Source: JASFUX01 sp050050115 (lineage in GTDB: Bacteria; Pseudomonadota; Alphaproteobacteria; Caulobacterales; Maricaulaceae). Taken from it: a stretch of 10,945 bases of DNA. The stretch is taken from contig JASFUX010000108.1 in the NCBI GenBank assembly GCA_050050115.1, positions 1 through 10,945 of the forward strand, given 5' to 3'. The stretch's first letter is position 1. Each line of letters begins with the position of its first letter. A program made the translations under genes and the position numbers. The notes beneath the pieces are model-generated. The model had not been told where the DNA came from. It was given only the letters and a program-made list of their open reading frames with translations, and did no database searches. Shown here in pieces: positions 4,383 through 10,945 of the stretch.

Positions 4383-6023
4383 GTGACGGCGAACGACGCA
4401 TTGGGCGTCTCGCCCGGAAGGGCGCAAGAGAGCGGAGCGGACGTCGCCTGGCTCGGCTGCTGCGCAGCGGCGGTCGGCCTCGACGCGGTCGCCGTCGGCG
4501 GCATCTCCAGCGCCCATGCGGTCTTTGCGCTCTGCGCCTTCGCCCCGCTCTTGGGCGAGCGCCTGTTTTCGCACGCGCTCCGATCCGGCGATTCCCAGCT
4601 TCTCGCCCCGCTCGCCTGGGTCGGCGCGCTGATCGTCCTGGCGTTCGCGGCGGGCGATCAGTTCGGCGGTTTTTGGGCCTGGCTGGCCCTGCCGGCCGCC
4701 GCCACGATGGCGCGCGCGAACGGCGAGCGGGCCGTTTTCGAAGTGTTAGGGTTGACGGCGATCGCCGCCCTGACGCTGCTGCTCTTGGGCGTTTTGAGTT
4801 CGCCGGGGATCGTCGGATCGTTCAATTCGCTCGGCTGGATCTCGTCGCTCGGGGTGTTCGTCTACGTGCTCGTCGCCGCCGACAGGCGGCTCGGGGGCGG
4901 GATCGCCGCGCGCGGGCAGCGCAGCCCTCGCTCGGAGGCGGCCGGGGCCGTCATCAACGCCTCATCTGAAGTTTTCTTCGTCGTCGACCCCGCCCGGCGG
5001 ATCGTCGCCGGAGCCGGCGGCGGGTCGGGGAAGTTCTGTCTCGCCCCTGAGACCTACGTCGGGGCCGACTTTGTCGAGCTGTTCGACGCGGCGGAAGCGG
5101 CGGCTATTCGCCGTGCGCTCGACGATGCGCGGGAGCGGAGGGGCGGCCCTGGCCCGCGCCTGACGGTGCGCTCGCCTGCCGGCCGATGCGAGCTGACGCT
5201 GTCGCGCGGCCGGCTCATGGATGTCGTCGTCGCCGTGCGCGTCGTCGACGACCAGATCGACCGCCTCGAAGAGGCCGAACACGAGCGTGACCGCGCCGAG
5301 GCGCTGCTGCGCTCGCGGACCCGCTATTTCGCTTCCATGAGCCATGAGCTGCGCACGCCGCTGAATGCGGTGATGGGCTTTTCCGATGCGATGCGCGCCA
5401 AGCTGTTTGGTCCCTTGCCGGAACGCTACGCCGAATATGTCGACCTCATTCACGACAGCGCCGAGCATATGGTCGAGTTGGTGGGCGACATCCTGGACGT
5501 CAGCAAGCTCGAGGAGGGCAAGTACGTCCTTGATTTGAGCACCTTCAACGCCGCGGCGACCGTCCGATCGGTCGAGCGGATGATGGAGCCCAAAGCGCAA
5601 GAGCGCGGCGTGGCGCTTTCGGCGCAGATCGAAGGCGAGCCCCTGGAAGTCGTCGCCGACGCCCGGGCGCTTAAGCAGGTCTTGCTCAACCTCGTCTCAA
5701 ACGCGCTCAAGTTCACGTCGAGGGGCGGTCAGGTGACGCTCTCGGCGGGCTTTGAGGGAGACGAGCTGATCCTCGCATGTAGGGATTCCGGGCCGGGCAT
5801 GACGGCGGAGCAGGTGGCGCGGATCGGCCGTCCGTTCGAGCAAGGCGAGGACGGCGCGAAGAGCGAGGAGCGAGGCACCGGTTTAGGGCTGTCGATCGTG
5901 CGCTCGTTATGTGAGCTGCACGGCGGGTCGCTCGAGGTCGACAGCGCCCCCGAGAAAGGCTCGACCTTCACGATACGGATCCCGCGGCGAACCGAGCCTG
6001 ATCGCTCGACGATGGCTAGCTAG
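4383..6023 (+). CDS. divJ: DivJ-like membrane sensor histidine kinase
   Basis: 546 residues, GTG start with AAAGGG about 8 bases upstream. Residues ~22-167 hold five to six hydrophobic segments (about 22-41, 44-61, 75-91, 97-110, 119-139, 150-167). Residues ~190-290 are a PAS-like region (EVFFVVDPARRIVAG, then FVELFDAAEAAAIRRAL), followed by a short coiled linker (294-315). The kinase core is complete: phospho-acceptor H321 in SMSHELRTPLNAVMGFSD, the extended MRAKLFGPLPERYAEYVDLI segment typical of DivJ/PleC kinases, N-box NLVSNALKF (436-444), G1 DSGPGM (468-473) and G2 GTGLGLS (498-504). DivJ phosphorylates DivK and PleD and controls the swarmer-to-stalked transition and, indirectly, CtrA. 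The multi-pass N-terminus favours DivJ over PleC, but neither divK nor pleD is in view, so the symbol is likely rather than certain. It ends interlocked with the convergent gene's stop codon. Confidence 0.85.
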   Translation: MTANDALGVSPGRAQESGADVAWLGCCAAAVGLDAVAVGGISSAHAVFALCAFAPLLGERLFSHALRSGDSQLLAPLAWVGALIVLAFAAGDQFGGFWAWLALPAAATMARANGERAVFEVLGLTAIAALTLLLLGVLSSPGIVGSFNSLGWISSLGVFVYVLVAADRRLGGGIAARGQRSPRSEAAGAVINASSEVFFVVDPARRIVAGAGGGSGKFCLAPETYVGADFVELFDAAEAAAIRRALDDARERRGGPGPRLTVRSPAGRCELTLSRGRLMDVVVAVRVVDDQIDRLEEAEHERDRAEALLRSRTRYFASMSHELRTPLNAVMGFSDAMRAKLFGPLPERYAEYVDLIHDSAEHMVELVGDILDVSKLEEGKYVLDLSTFNAAATVRSVERMMEPKAQERGVALSAQIEGEPLEVVADARALKQVLLNLVSNALKFTSRGGQVTLSAGFEGDELILACRDSGPGMTAEQVARIGRPFEQGEDGAKSEERGTGLGLSIVRSLCELHGGSLEVDSAPEKGSTFTIRIPRRTEPDRSTMAS

Positions 6024-6997
6024 CGCAGCGTCGGCAGGGCGTCGGACGCGACCACCTCGCGAGGCGGCTCGGGCGGCTCAAGCGGGGGAAACGCCGGGCT
6101 CTTGGCGGAGAGAAAGAAGTAGGCCGGGGTGAAATCGCCGATCTCGACAAAATAGTCGACCGGTCCCGGCTCGGCCGAGCGGGGACCGTATTGCACCTCG
6201 ATCCTCAAGGCTTCCCGCGGATCGAGACGAGCGATCTCCCCGATCAGGTCTTCGGAGAACCAGAACACCTCGACCTCGCCGCCGAAACCGTCCGCATACC
6301 AGTCGTCCCGCGGGTACTGGTTGCGCTGGTAAGCCCAGACGACGCGCGTATAGACTTCGGGCGCGGCCGCCGCGGCGAGGGGGTGGAGGTCTGACGCTCC
6401 GGCGGCGAAGCGGCGGATCTCCGGATCGATCATCGTCTCCGAGAGCGTGAAATCGCGCATGCGCAGGCGGACGACCCCGGCGCGCGCGTCCCCGGCGAGG
6501 GCGAGTGCGGGCCGCCCGACGCCGTCGGGTCCGACCGCGAGGCCGAACCAGGCCCGTTCGTCGTCGCGGCGCGAGATGTCCTGGATGAGCGACCATCCGC
6601 GGTCGACGGTCGGACGGCGCGCCGACCAGCTGCGGTGATCGCCCGGGTAGACCATGGCGGGCAGGCGGCTCCAGCCCTCAAAGCCGCTGGTCACGCCGGC
6701 GAAGATTTCCGCGGCGTCCTCGGCCTCGCAAGGCAGGGCCGCGGCCTGGGCCTCGGCGGCGAAGCGCATGTTGGCGACGTTCAGCTCGCCCCAGCCGCCG
6801 CGCAGCAGGCTGTTGCGCGCAAGCGCGATCCCGGATCTGAGCGCCGCGCGCTGCTCGGGCGTCAGGACGGCGCAGCGATCATCGAGCGCGAGCGCGCCGG
6901 CGCGCTCGGCCAGCGCGCCGTCGGCCGACAGCGGCTCGGCCGCCGCGGCGTGGCCGGCCAGAACCGTCGAGATCGCGATCGCTGCAAAAGCTCTCAT
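6020..6997 (-). CDS. Exported protein of unknown function
   Basis: 325 residues from the ATG at 6997, chosen because the protein then begins with a clean signal peptide (MRAFAAIAISTVLAGHAAAA, cleavage near residue 20). A TTG 15 codons upstream would extend it but hide the signal. No strong ribosome-binding site is visible for either. The mature part has cysteines C42 (DDRCAVLTPEQRAALRSG) and C90 (ALPCEAEDAAEIF), which could pair in the periplasm. A beta-rich middle contains WFGLAVGPDGVGRPALAL (150-167), then VYTRVVWAYQRNQYPRDDWY (215-234) and VEVFWFSEDL (242-251), and the C-terminus is proline-rich. I do not recognise the family. It converges on the divJ-like gene, the stop codons sharing bases 6020-6022, and diverges from the DUF1491 gene across 59 bases. 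Confidence 0.82.
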   Translation of the reverse strand: MRAFAAIAISTVLAGHAAAAEPLSADGALAERAGALALDDRCAVLTPEQRAALRSGIALARNSLLRGGWGELNVANMRFAAEAQAAALPCEAEDAAEIFAGVTSGFEGWSRLPAMVYPGDHRSWSARRPTVDRGWSLIQDISRRDDERAWFGLAVGPDGVGRPALALAGDARAGVVRLRMRDFTLSETMIDPEIRRFAAGASDLHPLAAAAAPEVYTRVVWAYQRNQYPRDDWYADGFGGEVEVFWFSEDLIGEIARLDPREALRIEVQYGPRSAEPGPVDYFVEIGDFTPAYFFLSAKSPAFPPLEPPEPPREVVASDALPTLR

Positions 6998-7056
6998 GGC
7001 GAAAGGTTCGGCGAAAACCCTTGCCAGGTGCTGAAGGATCAAGCCTCGATGGCGGC

Positions 7057-7380
7057 ATGAGCACGCTGCGCACCGACATTTGGGCGTCCGCGCTGATCCG
7101 CCGCGCCCAGGCGGGCGGCGCCTTCGCGGCGGTTGTCGCGCGGGGGGATGCGGACGCCGGGGCCGTCTTGGTAAAGATAAACTTACTCGACGGCCGCGCC
7201 CGGCTGCGCGCGCCGATGCTCGACATCGACGGCGAGCGCGTCTGGATCGATCCCTTGGGCCGGGACGAACCCGCGGCCGAGGCCGAGGCGGACGCCTACA
7301 TCCGGCGCCGCCGCGAAGCCGACCGGGATTTGTGGGTGATCGAGATCGAGGATCGCCATGGGCGGGATTTCCTCGAATAG
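7057..7380 (+). CDS. DUF1491 family protein
   Basis: 107 residues. I took the ATG at 7057 because MSTLRTDIWASALIRRAQ is the conserved family opening; an in-frame TTG at 7021 would add twelve unconserved residues. No strong Shine-Dalgarno is visible (GGCGG lies very close to the start). Family marks: LRTDIWASALIRR (4-16), GGAFAAVVARGDADAGAVLVKIN (20-42), a short loop region, EADAYIRRRREADRDLWVIEIEDRHGRDFL (77-106). DUF1491 is a small cytoplasmic alphaproteobacterial family without an assigned function. It is probably the first gene of a unit with the small protein that follows 77 bases later. Confidence 0.88.
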   Translation: MSTLRTDIWASALIRRAQAGGAFAAVVARGDADAGAVLVKINLLDGRARLRAPMLDIDGERVWIDPLGRDEPAAEAEADAYIRRRREADRDLWVIEIEDRHGRDFLE

Positions 7381-7457
7381 GCGCCGTTGCGGACGAAGGT
7401 CACCAGAAATTCACCAGAATGGCCGATCCTGCCGCCCGGTTTCTGGAAAGCAGCGCC

Positions 7458-7841
7458 ATGGTGTTCTTATTCAACGATATGGTTTTCGAGCTGGGCGACC
7501 TGCGCTCCAGCCTCGCGGCGTCCGGTTGCCCGATATCCGAGGCGACGGCTCTGCGAATGACCAACTCGGAGCTGCTGGGGCTGGTCAAGGAAGCCTTCTT
7601 CGCTGCGCCGTCGTTCCACCGGGAGAATCCCGAGAAGGCCAAGGCCCTCGCCGCGCTCGTCGCCATGAAGACCGGAGCGAACGCCTTGCTGTGCCTTCGG
7701 GGGCCGAACACGGCGAGCGCCGAGGAGATGCAGCTGCGGCTTGGCGAGATCTCGCTCGAGGTCGCAGGCGACCTGGTGCGCCGCCAGAAGCAGGGCGATT
7801 TGACGCCGCGCGCGATCGACGCAGCGGTCTGGGCCGCCTGA
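7458..7841 (+). CDS. Small conserved-looking protein of unknown function following DUF1491
   Basis: 127 residues from the ATG at 7458, which has GGAAAG 7 bases upstream. An in-frame ATG at 7419 would add 13 residues (MADPAARFLESSA) but has no clear ribosome-binding site; the choice is tentative. The protein begins MVFLFNDMVFELGD, has no signal peptide or long membrane segment, and is largely helical: ELLGLVKEAFFAAPSF (38-53), EKAKALAALVAMKTGANALLCL (59-80), AEEMQLRLGEISLEVAGDLV (88-107), then a polar end with LTPRAIDAAVWAA. I recall no domain name. Codon use and GC content match its neighbours, and the clear start signal and lack of a better frame support a real gene. It may be co-transcribed with DUF1491. 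Confidence 0.72.
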   Translation: MVFLFNDMVFELGDLRSSLAASGCPISEATALRMTNSELLGLVKEAFFAAPSFHRENPEKAKALAALVAMKTGANALLCLRGPNTASAEEMQLRLGEISLEVAGDLVRRQKQGDLTPRAIDAAVWAA

Positions 7842-7919
7842 GACGGGCGGTTTGCCCAAACGCCGAAACCCGCTAAACGCCGGCGCTGAAAGTCGCATCG
7901 AATACGAAAGCAGGCACGG

Positions 7920-9521
7920 ATGAGCCAGTCGACGACCGGCGCCGAGGCGGCGCGCCGGCGCACCTTCGCGATCATCTCGCATCCGGACGCAGGGAAAACC
8001 ACGCTGACGGAGAACCTGCTGCTCGCTTCGGGCTCGATCCGGCAGGCGGGCGCCGTGCGCGCGCGCGGCGAGCGCCGGCGGACGCGTTCGGACTGGATGG
8101 CCATCGAGCGCGAGCGCGGCATCTCGGTGTCAGCCTCGGTGATGACCTTCGAGCACGCCGGGCTGGTCTTCAACCTCCTCGATACGCCGGGGCACGAGGA
8201 CTTTTCCGAAGACACCTACCGCACGCTGACGGCCGCGGACTGCGCGGTGATGGTGATCGACGCAGCCAAGGGCATCGAGCCGCAGACCTTGAAACTGTTC
8301 GAGGTCTGCCGGCTGCGCGACATCCCGATCGTCACGTTCATCAACAAGATGGATCGTGAGGCGCGGGACTGCTTCGAGCTGATCGACGAGATCCAGGACA
8401 AGCTGGCGCTCGACGCCGCGCCTCTGCAGTGGCCGTTGCGGTCAGGCGAGCGCTTCCGCGGCGTGGCCGACCTCGAGCGGGACGAATTCGTGCTCTACCG
8501 GCGCGCGACGTCCGGAGAGACCCACCAGGACGCCTCCGAGCGCGCTTCGGTCGACGACCTCGCCGCGCGCGGCGTTCTCGACGAAGCTGAGCTGGAGGAG
8601 CTGCGGGAGGAGTCGGGCCTGGCGGGCGAGGGCTATGCGCGCCTTAACGAGAAGAGCTTCCTGGAAGGGCACATGACGCCGGTGCTGTTCGGCTCGGCTT
8701 TGCGCGGCTTCGGCGTGCGCGAGCTGCTCGATGCGCTGGCCAGGCTCGCGCCGCCGCCTGCGCCGGTCAAAAGCGCCGACGGCCGGATGATCGATCCGTC
8801 GGACGCCGAGGTGACCGGCTTCGTATTCAAGATCCAGGCGAACATGGATCCTCAGCACAGGGACCGGATCGCCTTCGTCAAGCTCGTCTCGGGCACCTTC
8901 AAGCGCGGCATGAAGCTCAAGACCTTGGCGAGCGGCAAGCCGCTCACTGTCTCCTCGCCGGTCATGTTCTTCGCCAATGACCGCGACATCGCCGACGAGG
9001 CGTTTCCCGGCGACGTGATCGGCGCGCCGAACCACGGCGTGCTGCGCGTGGGGGATTCGCTGAGCGAGACGGGGCGGGCGCAGTTCGCCGGCATTCCGAA
9101 CTTCGCGCCGGAAATCCTGCGGCGCGCGCGGTTGCTCGATCCGATGAAGGCCAAGCATCTGCGCAAGGCGCTCGAAAGCCTTGCAGAGGAAGGGGTCACG
9201 CAGCTGTTCAAGCCGGCGATCGGCGCAGACATGATCGTCGGCGCGGTCGGGGTGCTGCAGTTCGAGGTGATGAGCGAGCGTTTGCAGACGGAATACTCGC
9301 TCGATGTGACGTTCGAAGTTCCCCCGTTCGAGACCGCGCGCTGGCTGGCGGCCGACGATCCGGCCGACATCGAGGATTTCGCGGCCAAGCATCGCGCGCA
9401 GATGGCGGAGGATCTTGACGAGTCGCCGGTGTTCCTCGCCAAGAACGCGTGGGAGGCGTCCTACGTCGAAGAGAAGTTTCCCAAGGTGCGGTTTTTGACG
9501 ACGCGCGAGCGTCAAGCCTAG
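7920..9521 (+). CDS. prfC: Peptide chain release factor 3 (RF3)
   Basis: 533 residues, the usual RF3 length. RF3 is a ribosome-associated GTPase that removes RF1/RF2 from the ribosome after peptide release. GTPase motifs are in order: P-loop HPDAGKTT (21-28), switch I region with RGISVSAS (66-73), DTPGHEDF (88-95), NKMD (142-145) and the FGSAL loop (257-261). The RF3-specific part follows: VTGFVFKIQANMDPQHRDRIAF (298-319), SPVMFFANDRDIADEAFPGD (346-365) and GVLQFEVMSERLQTEY (444-459), which separates RF3 from EF-G and LepA. The ATG at 7920 agrees with the family N-terminus; the upstream Shine-Dalgarno is weak (CAGGCACGG). It stops 3 bases short of the convergent DUF2336 stop, leaving no room for an intergenic terminator. 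Confidence 0.97.
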   Translation: MSQSTTGAEAARRRTFAIISHPDAGKTTLTENLLLASGSIRQAGAVRARGERRRTRSDWMAIERERGISVSASVMTFEHAGLVFNLLDTPGHEDFSEDTYRTLTAADCAVMVIDAAKGIEPQTLKLFEVCRLRDIPIVTFINKMDREARDCFELIDEIQDKLALDAAPLQWPLRSGERFRGVADLERDEFVLYRRATSGETHQDASERASVDDLAARGVLDEAELEELREESGLAGEGYARLNEKSFLEGHMTPVLFGSALRGFGVRELLDALARLAPPPAPVKSADGRMIDPSDAEVTGFVFKIQANMDPQHRDRIAFVKLVSGTFKRGMKLKTLASGKPLTVSSPVMFFANDRDIADEAFPGDVIGAPNHGVLRVGDSLSETGRAQFAGIPNFAPEILRRARLLDPMKAKHLRKALESLAEEGVTQLFKPAIGADMIVGAVGVLQFEVMSERLQTEYSLDVTFEVPPFETARWLAADDPADIEDFAAKHRAQMAEDLDESPVFLAKNAWEASYVEEKFPKVRFLTTRERQA

Positions 9522-9524
9522 AGC

Positions 9525-10622
9525 CTAAGCGGCGTCGCTCGACTGGTCGCGCAGCTTGACGAACCGCATCACCCGCTCGGCCGCGGCCACCGGAAGCGCT
9601 TCGTAGATCTGGCCGAGCGCGTCCGCATCGGCCTCTTCGCGCTCGGACGCCGTGGGGCGGAGCATCGCGATGCGGACGAAGTCGTCGCGCGAGAACTCGG
9701 CCGATCGGCATGCGATGGCGAGCGGCTCGACTTCGGGGTTGTCGATGGTCCGGCGCGCGGCGGCGAAGCTCAGGCCCGTCAGCTCGGCGAAGGCGACGAC
9801 GAACTTGGTCTTCTCCCCCTGCAGCAGAAGCTCGCTCAACAGCTCGTGGGTGAGCGCCTTGCGCAGCTTCTTGGCCGAGACGTAGCGGACGGCGTCGTCG
9901 TAGTCGCGCGGCTTGGGTCCGGTCTTGCGCGCCAAGCGGTCCTGGGCGGCCGCGAACGCCGCCTCGAGCTCTTCGCGCGAGATCGATTCCGTGCGCTCGA
10001 GGATCCGGTTGCGGAGCTTGTCCTGAACGACGAAGAACATCTCGTTGAGCAGATCCGGCGCAAGCTCCTCGCGTTCGACCAGCGGTTCATGGAGCTCGGA
10101 GCAGCTCTCGGCGCGATCGACGAGGTTTTCCATCGCCTCGCGCGAAAGGCGCGCGCCTTCGTTCTTGGCGAGGGTGACGAGTGCGCGGTCGTCGCCGGTG
10201 CGGCTGACCGCGGTCGAGACCTTCTCGCTCACTGTTTCGCGGCCCGCGATCGCGGCGGCGTGCTCGCCGCCGTGCTTGCGGATGCTGTCGATCAGCGTCT
10301 CGTCGCGCACGACGACCGACCGCTCGAGGATCGGCCGGGCCACCTCGATCATGTCGCGGGCCAACTCATTGACGAGTTCGACCGGGGCGTTCGGGTGATC
10401 GGCGAACCGCTCGGCCAGCTCGGCCCGGGCGCTCGCTTCGACCTCGCTCAGGAGCGAAACGAAGATGTCGTCGGCGATCTCGCGCGACGCGCCGTGGGTG
10501 TTGATTTCCTCGGATTCGAGGAACAGCCCGCTTAACTCGCGCAACAGATCGCGGCGCTTCTCGCTCGAGCGCTCGGACGCGAGGTCGACAAGCTGGTTCA
10601 GCGTGTTTGGCGAGGTCGACAT
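9525..10622 (-). CDS. DUF2336 domain-containing helical-repeat protein
   Basis: 365 residues from the ATG at 10622. The frame stays open 66 codons further upstream, but that stretch runs back into the upstream gene's coding region and has no conserved look, whereas MSTSPNTLNQLVDLA is a typical start for this family; the ribosome-binding site is weak. The protein is almost all helix with no signal peptide. Residues ~45-240 show the DUF2336 pattern of repeated HEAT-like helices: AELAERFADHPNAPVELVNELA (67-88), DMIEVARPILERSVVVRDETLIDSI (90-114), then similar units with LAKNEGARLSREAM (151-164) and REELAPDLLNEMFFVV (184-199). The family is common in alphaproteobacteria, cytoplasmic, presumably a protein-interaction scaffold; its function is not established. 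It follows the penicillin-binding protein gene in the same direction after 85 bases. Confidence 0.88.
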   Translation of the reverse strand: MSTSPNTLNQLVDLASERSSEKRRDLLRELSGLFLESEEINTHGASREIADDIFVSLLSEVEASARAELAERFADHPNAPVELVNELARDMIEVARPILERSVVVRDETLIDSIRKHGGEHAAAIAGRETVSEKVSTAVSRTGDDRALVTLAKNEGARLSREAMENLVDRAESCSELHEPLVEREELAPDLLNEMFFVVQDKLRNRILERTESISREELEAAFAAAQDRLARKTGPKPRDYDDAVRYVSAKKLRKALTHELLSELLLQGEKTKFVVAFAELTGLSFAAARRTIDNPEVEPLAIACRSAEFSRDDFVRIAMLRPTASEREEADADALGQIYEALPVAAAERVMRFVKLRDQSSDAA

Positions 10623-10707
10623 CGAGCCGAATCCGTTCTGGCGGACACACTCCCGCAGGTTGCATCCGATTTCGTAAACAAAACTCAAAGCGGCGTCAGA
10701 GATGTTT

Positions 10708-10945
10708 TCAATTCGCCGCAATGCGCTCGAAACGGCGAGCCAAGGCTCCGTAGTAGCTGGCGAGTTCGGCCTCGCGCGGCGTGCGAGCGACCCGCTCGGG
10801 CAGATCGAGACCGGCGACATCGGGCGCGGGCTCGCCTTCCTCCGGCGTATGGGCGAACTCCATGAAGCGCCGCCAGGTGTCGGCCGGAAGCCCGCCGCCG
10901 GCGACCTCGTTCATCGGGCTGTCGTCGTCGTTGCCGAACCAGACG
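10708..10945 (-). CDS. mrcA: C-terminal end of a PBP1A-type bifunctional penicillin-binding protein (partial)
   Basis: The frame is open through the right edge of the window, so only the last ~79 residues are present; the ATG at 10914 is internal. The stretch VWFGNDDDSPMNEVAGGGLPADTW matches, with few changes, the conserved segment after the KTG box of class A penicillin-binding protein transpeptidase domains (VWVGNDD-SPM--V-GGG-PA--W). It is followed by WRRFMEFAH and a ~45-residue acidic and proline-containing tail. PBP1A polymerises and crosslinks peptidoglycan at the inner membrane; the glycosyltransferase and catalytic serine regions lie outside the window. The class A assignment is firm; whether it is PBP1A rather than a close paralogue cannot be decided from the tail alone. 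Confidence 0.9.
   Translation of the reverse strand, partial: VWFGNDDDSPMNEVAGGGLPADTWRRFMEFAHTPEEGEPAPDVAGLDLPERVARTPREAELASYYGALARRFERIAAN

Noticed and set aside
7842..7919. Short GGGC/GCCC hairpin in the gap before prfC as a terminator
   Set aside because: The stem is only four base pairs and no T-run follows; the gap holds nothing else I can support.
8442..9515. Long minus-strand open frame (about 357 codons) inside prfC
   Set aside because: It is entirely antisense to a full-length RF3 gene, and its His/Arg/Leu-rich translation is typical of the complement of GC-rich coding sequence.
10623..10820. 66-codon N-terminal extension of the DUF2336 protein
   Set aside because: It overlaps the end of the penicillin-binding protein gene in another frame, is low in family-like sequence, and the ATG at 10622 gives the normal family start.
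10708..10914. Small complete gene of 68 codons starting at 10914
   Set aside because: The frame is open beyond 10914 and the residues upstream (VWFGNDDDSP) are part of the conserved penicillin-binding protein segment, so the ATG is internal.
1..10945. Defence system, prophage, insertion sequence, CRISPR array or RNA gene
   Set aside because: No transposase, integrase, nuclease or repeat array was found, no tRNA or rRNA pattern was seen, and GC content and codon use are even except in short intergenic stretches.

Overview
This is a GC-rich chromosomal window from an alphaproteobacterium. It most resembles the Caulobacterales / Hyphomonadaceae / Parvularculaceae part of the class. That placement rests on the gene families: a MucR/Ros regulator, a DivJ/PleC-type histidine kinase with near-consensus CtrA boxes upstream, and the largely alphaproteobacterial families DUF6456, DUF5330, DUF1491 and DUF2336. 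No tRNA, rRNA, insertion sequence, phage gene or CRISPR array is visible, and no stretch over 300 bases lacks a gene.

Layout, left to right. (1) 1-228 +: C-terminal tail of a membrane protein, possibly a MrpD-like proton-conducting antiporter subunit. (2) 313-711 +: MucR-family regulator with an incomplete zinc-ligand set. (3) 888-2047 +: a coupled pair, a free-standing DnaA domain IV-like DNA-binding protein followed by a DUF6456 protein with a 4-base overlap. (4) 2014-2898 -: SufE and a DUF5330 protein, separated by a 177-base gap that holds two inverted repeats. (5) 3138-4136 -: a secreted four-cysteine protein ending at a textbook Rho-independent terminator. (6) 4137-4382: an AT-rich divergent control region with two tandem CtrA-like boxes, a GANTC site and a 12-base palindrome. 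(7) 4383-6023 +: DivJ-like sensor kinase. (8) 6020-6997 -: exported protein of unknown function. (9) 7057-7841 +: DUF1491 protein and a small unknown protein. (10) 7920-9521 +: peptide chain release factor 3. (11) 9525-10945 -: DUF2336 protein and, upstream of it in the same direction, the C-terminal end of a PBP1A-type penicillin-binding protein.

Functionally the window is a mixture. MucR, a DivJ-like kinase and a DnaA-type DNA-binding domain all belong to families tied to alphaproteobacterial cell-cycle control. SufE (iron-sulfur assembly), RF3 (translation termination) and PBP1A (cell wall) are housekeeping genes. Transcription units alternate in direction and meet tail to tail at 2014-2047, 6020-6023 and 9521-9525 with overlaps or almost no spacer.

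I do not see a defence, mobile or biosynthetic system. The most worthwhile leads are the DnaA-domain/DUF6456 pair with its structured leader, the putative CtrA-controlled divJ promoter, and the paired inverted repeats between the DUF5330 and sufE genes.
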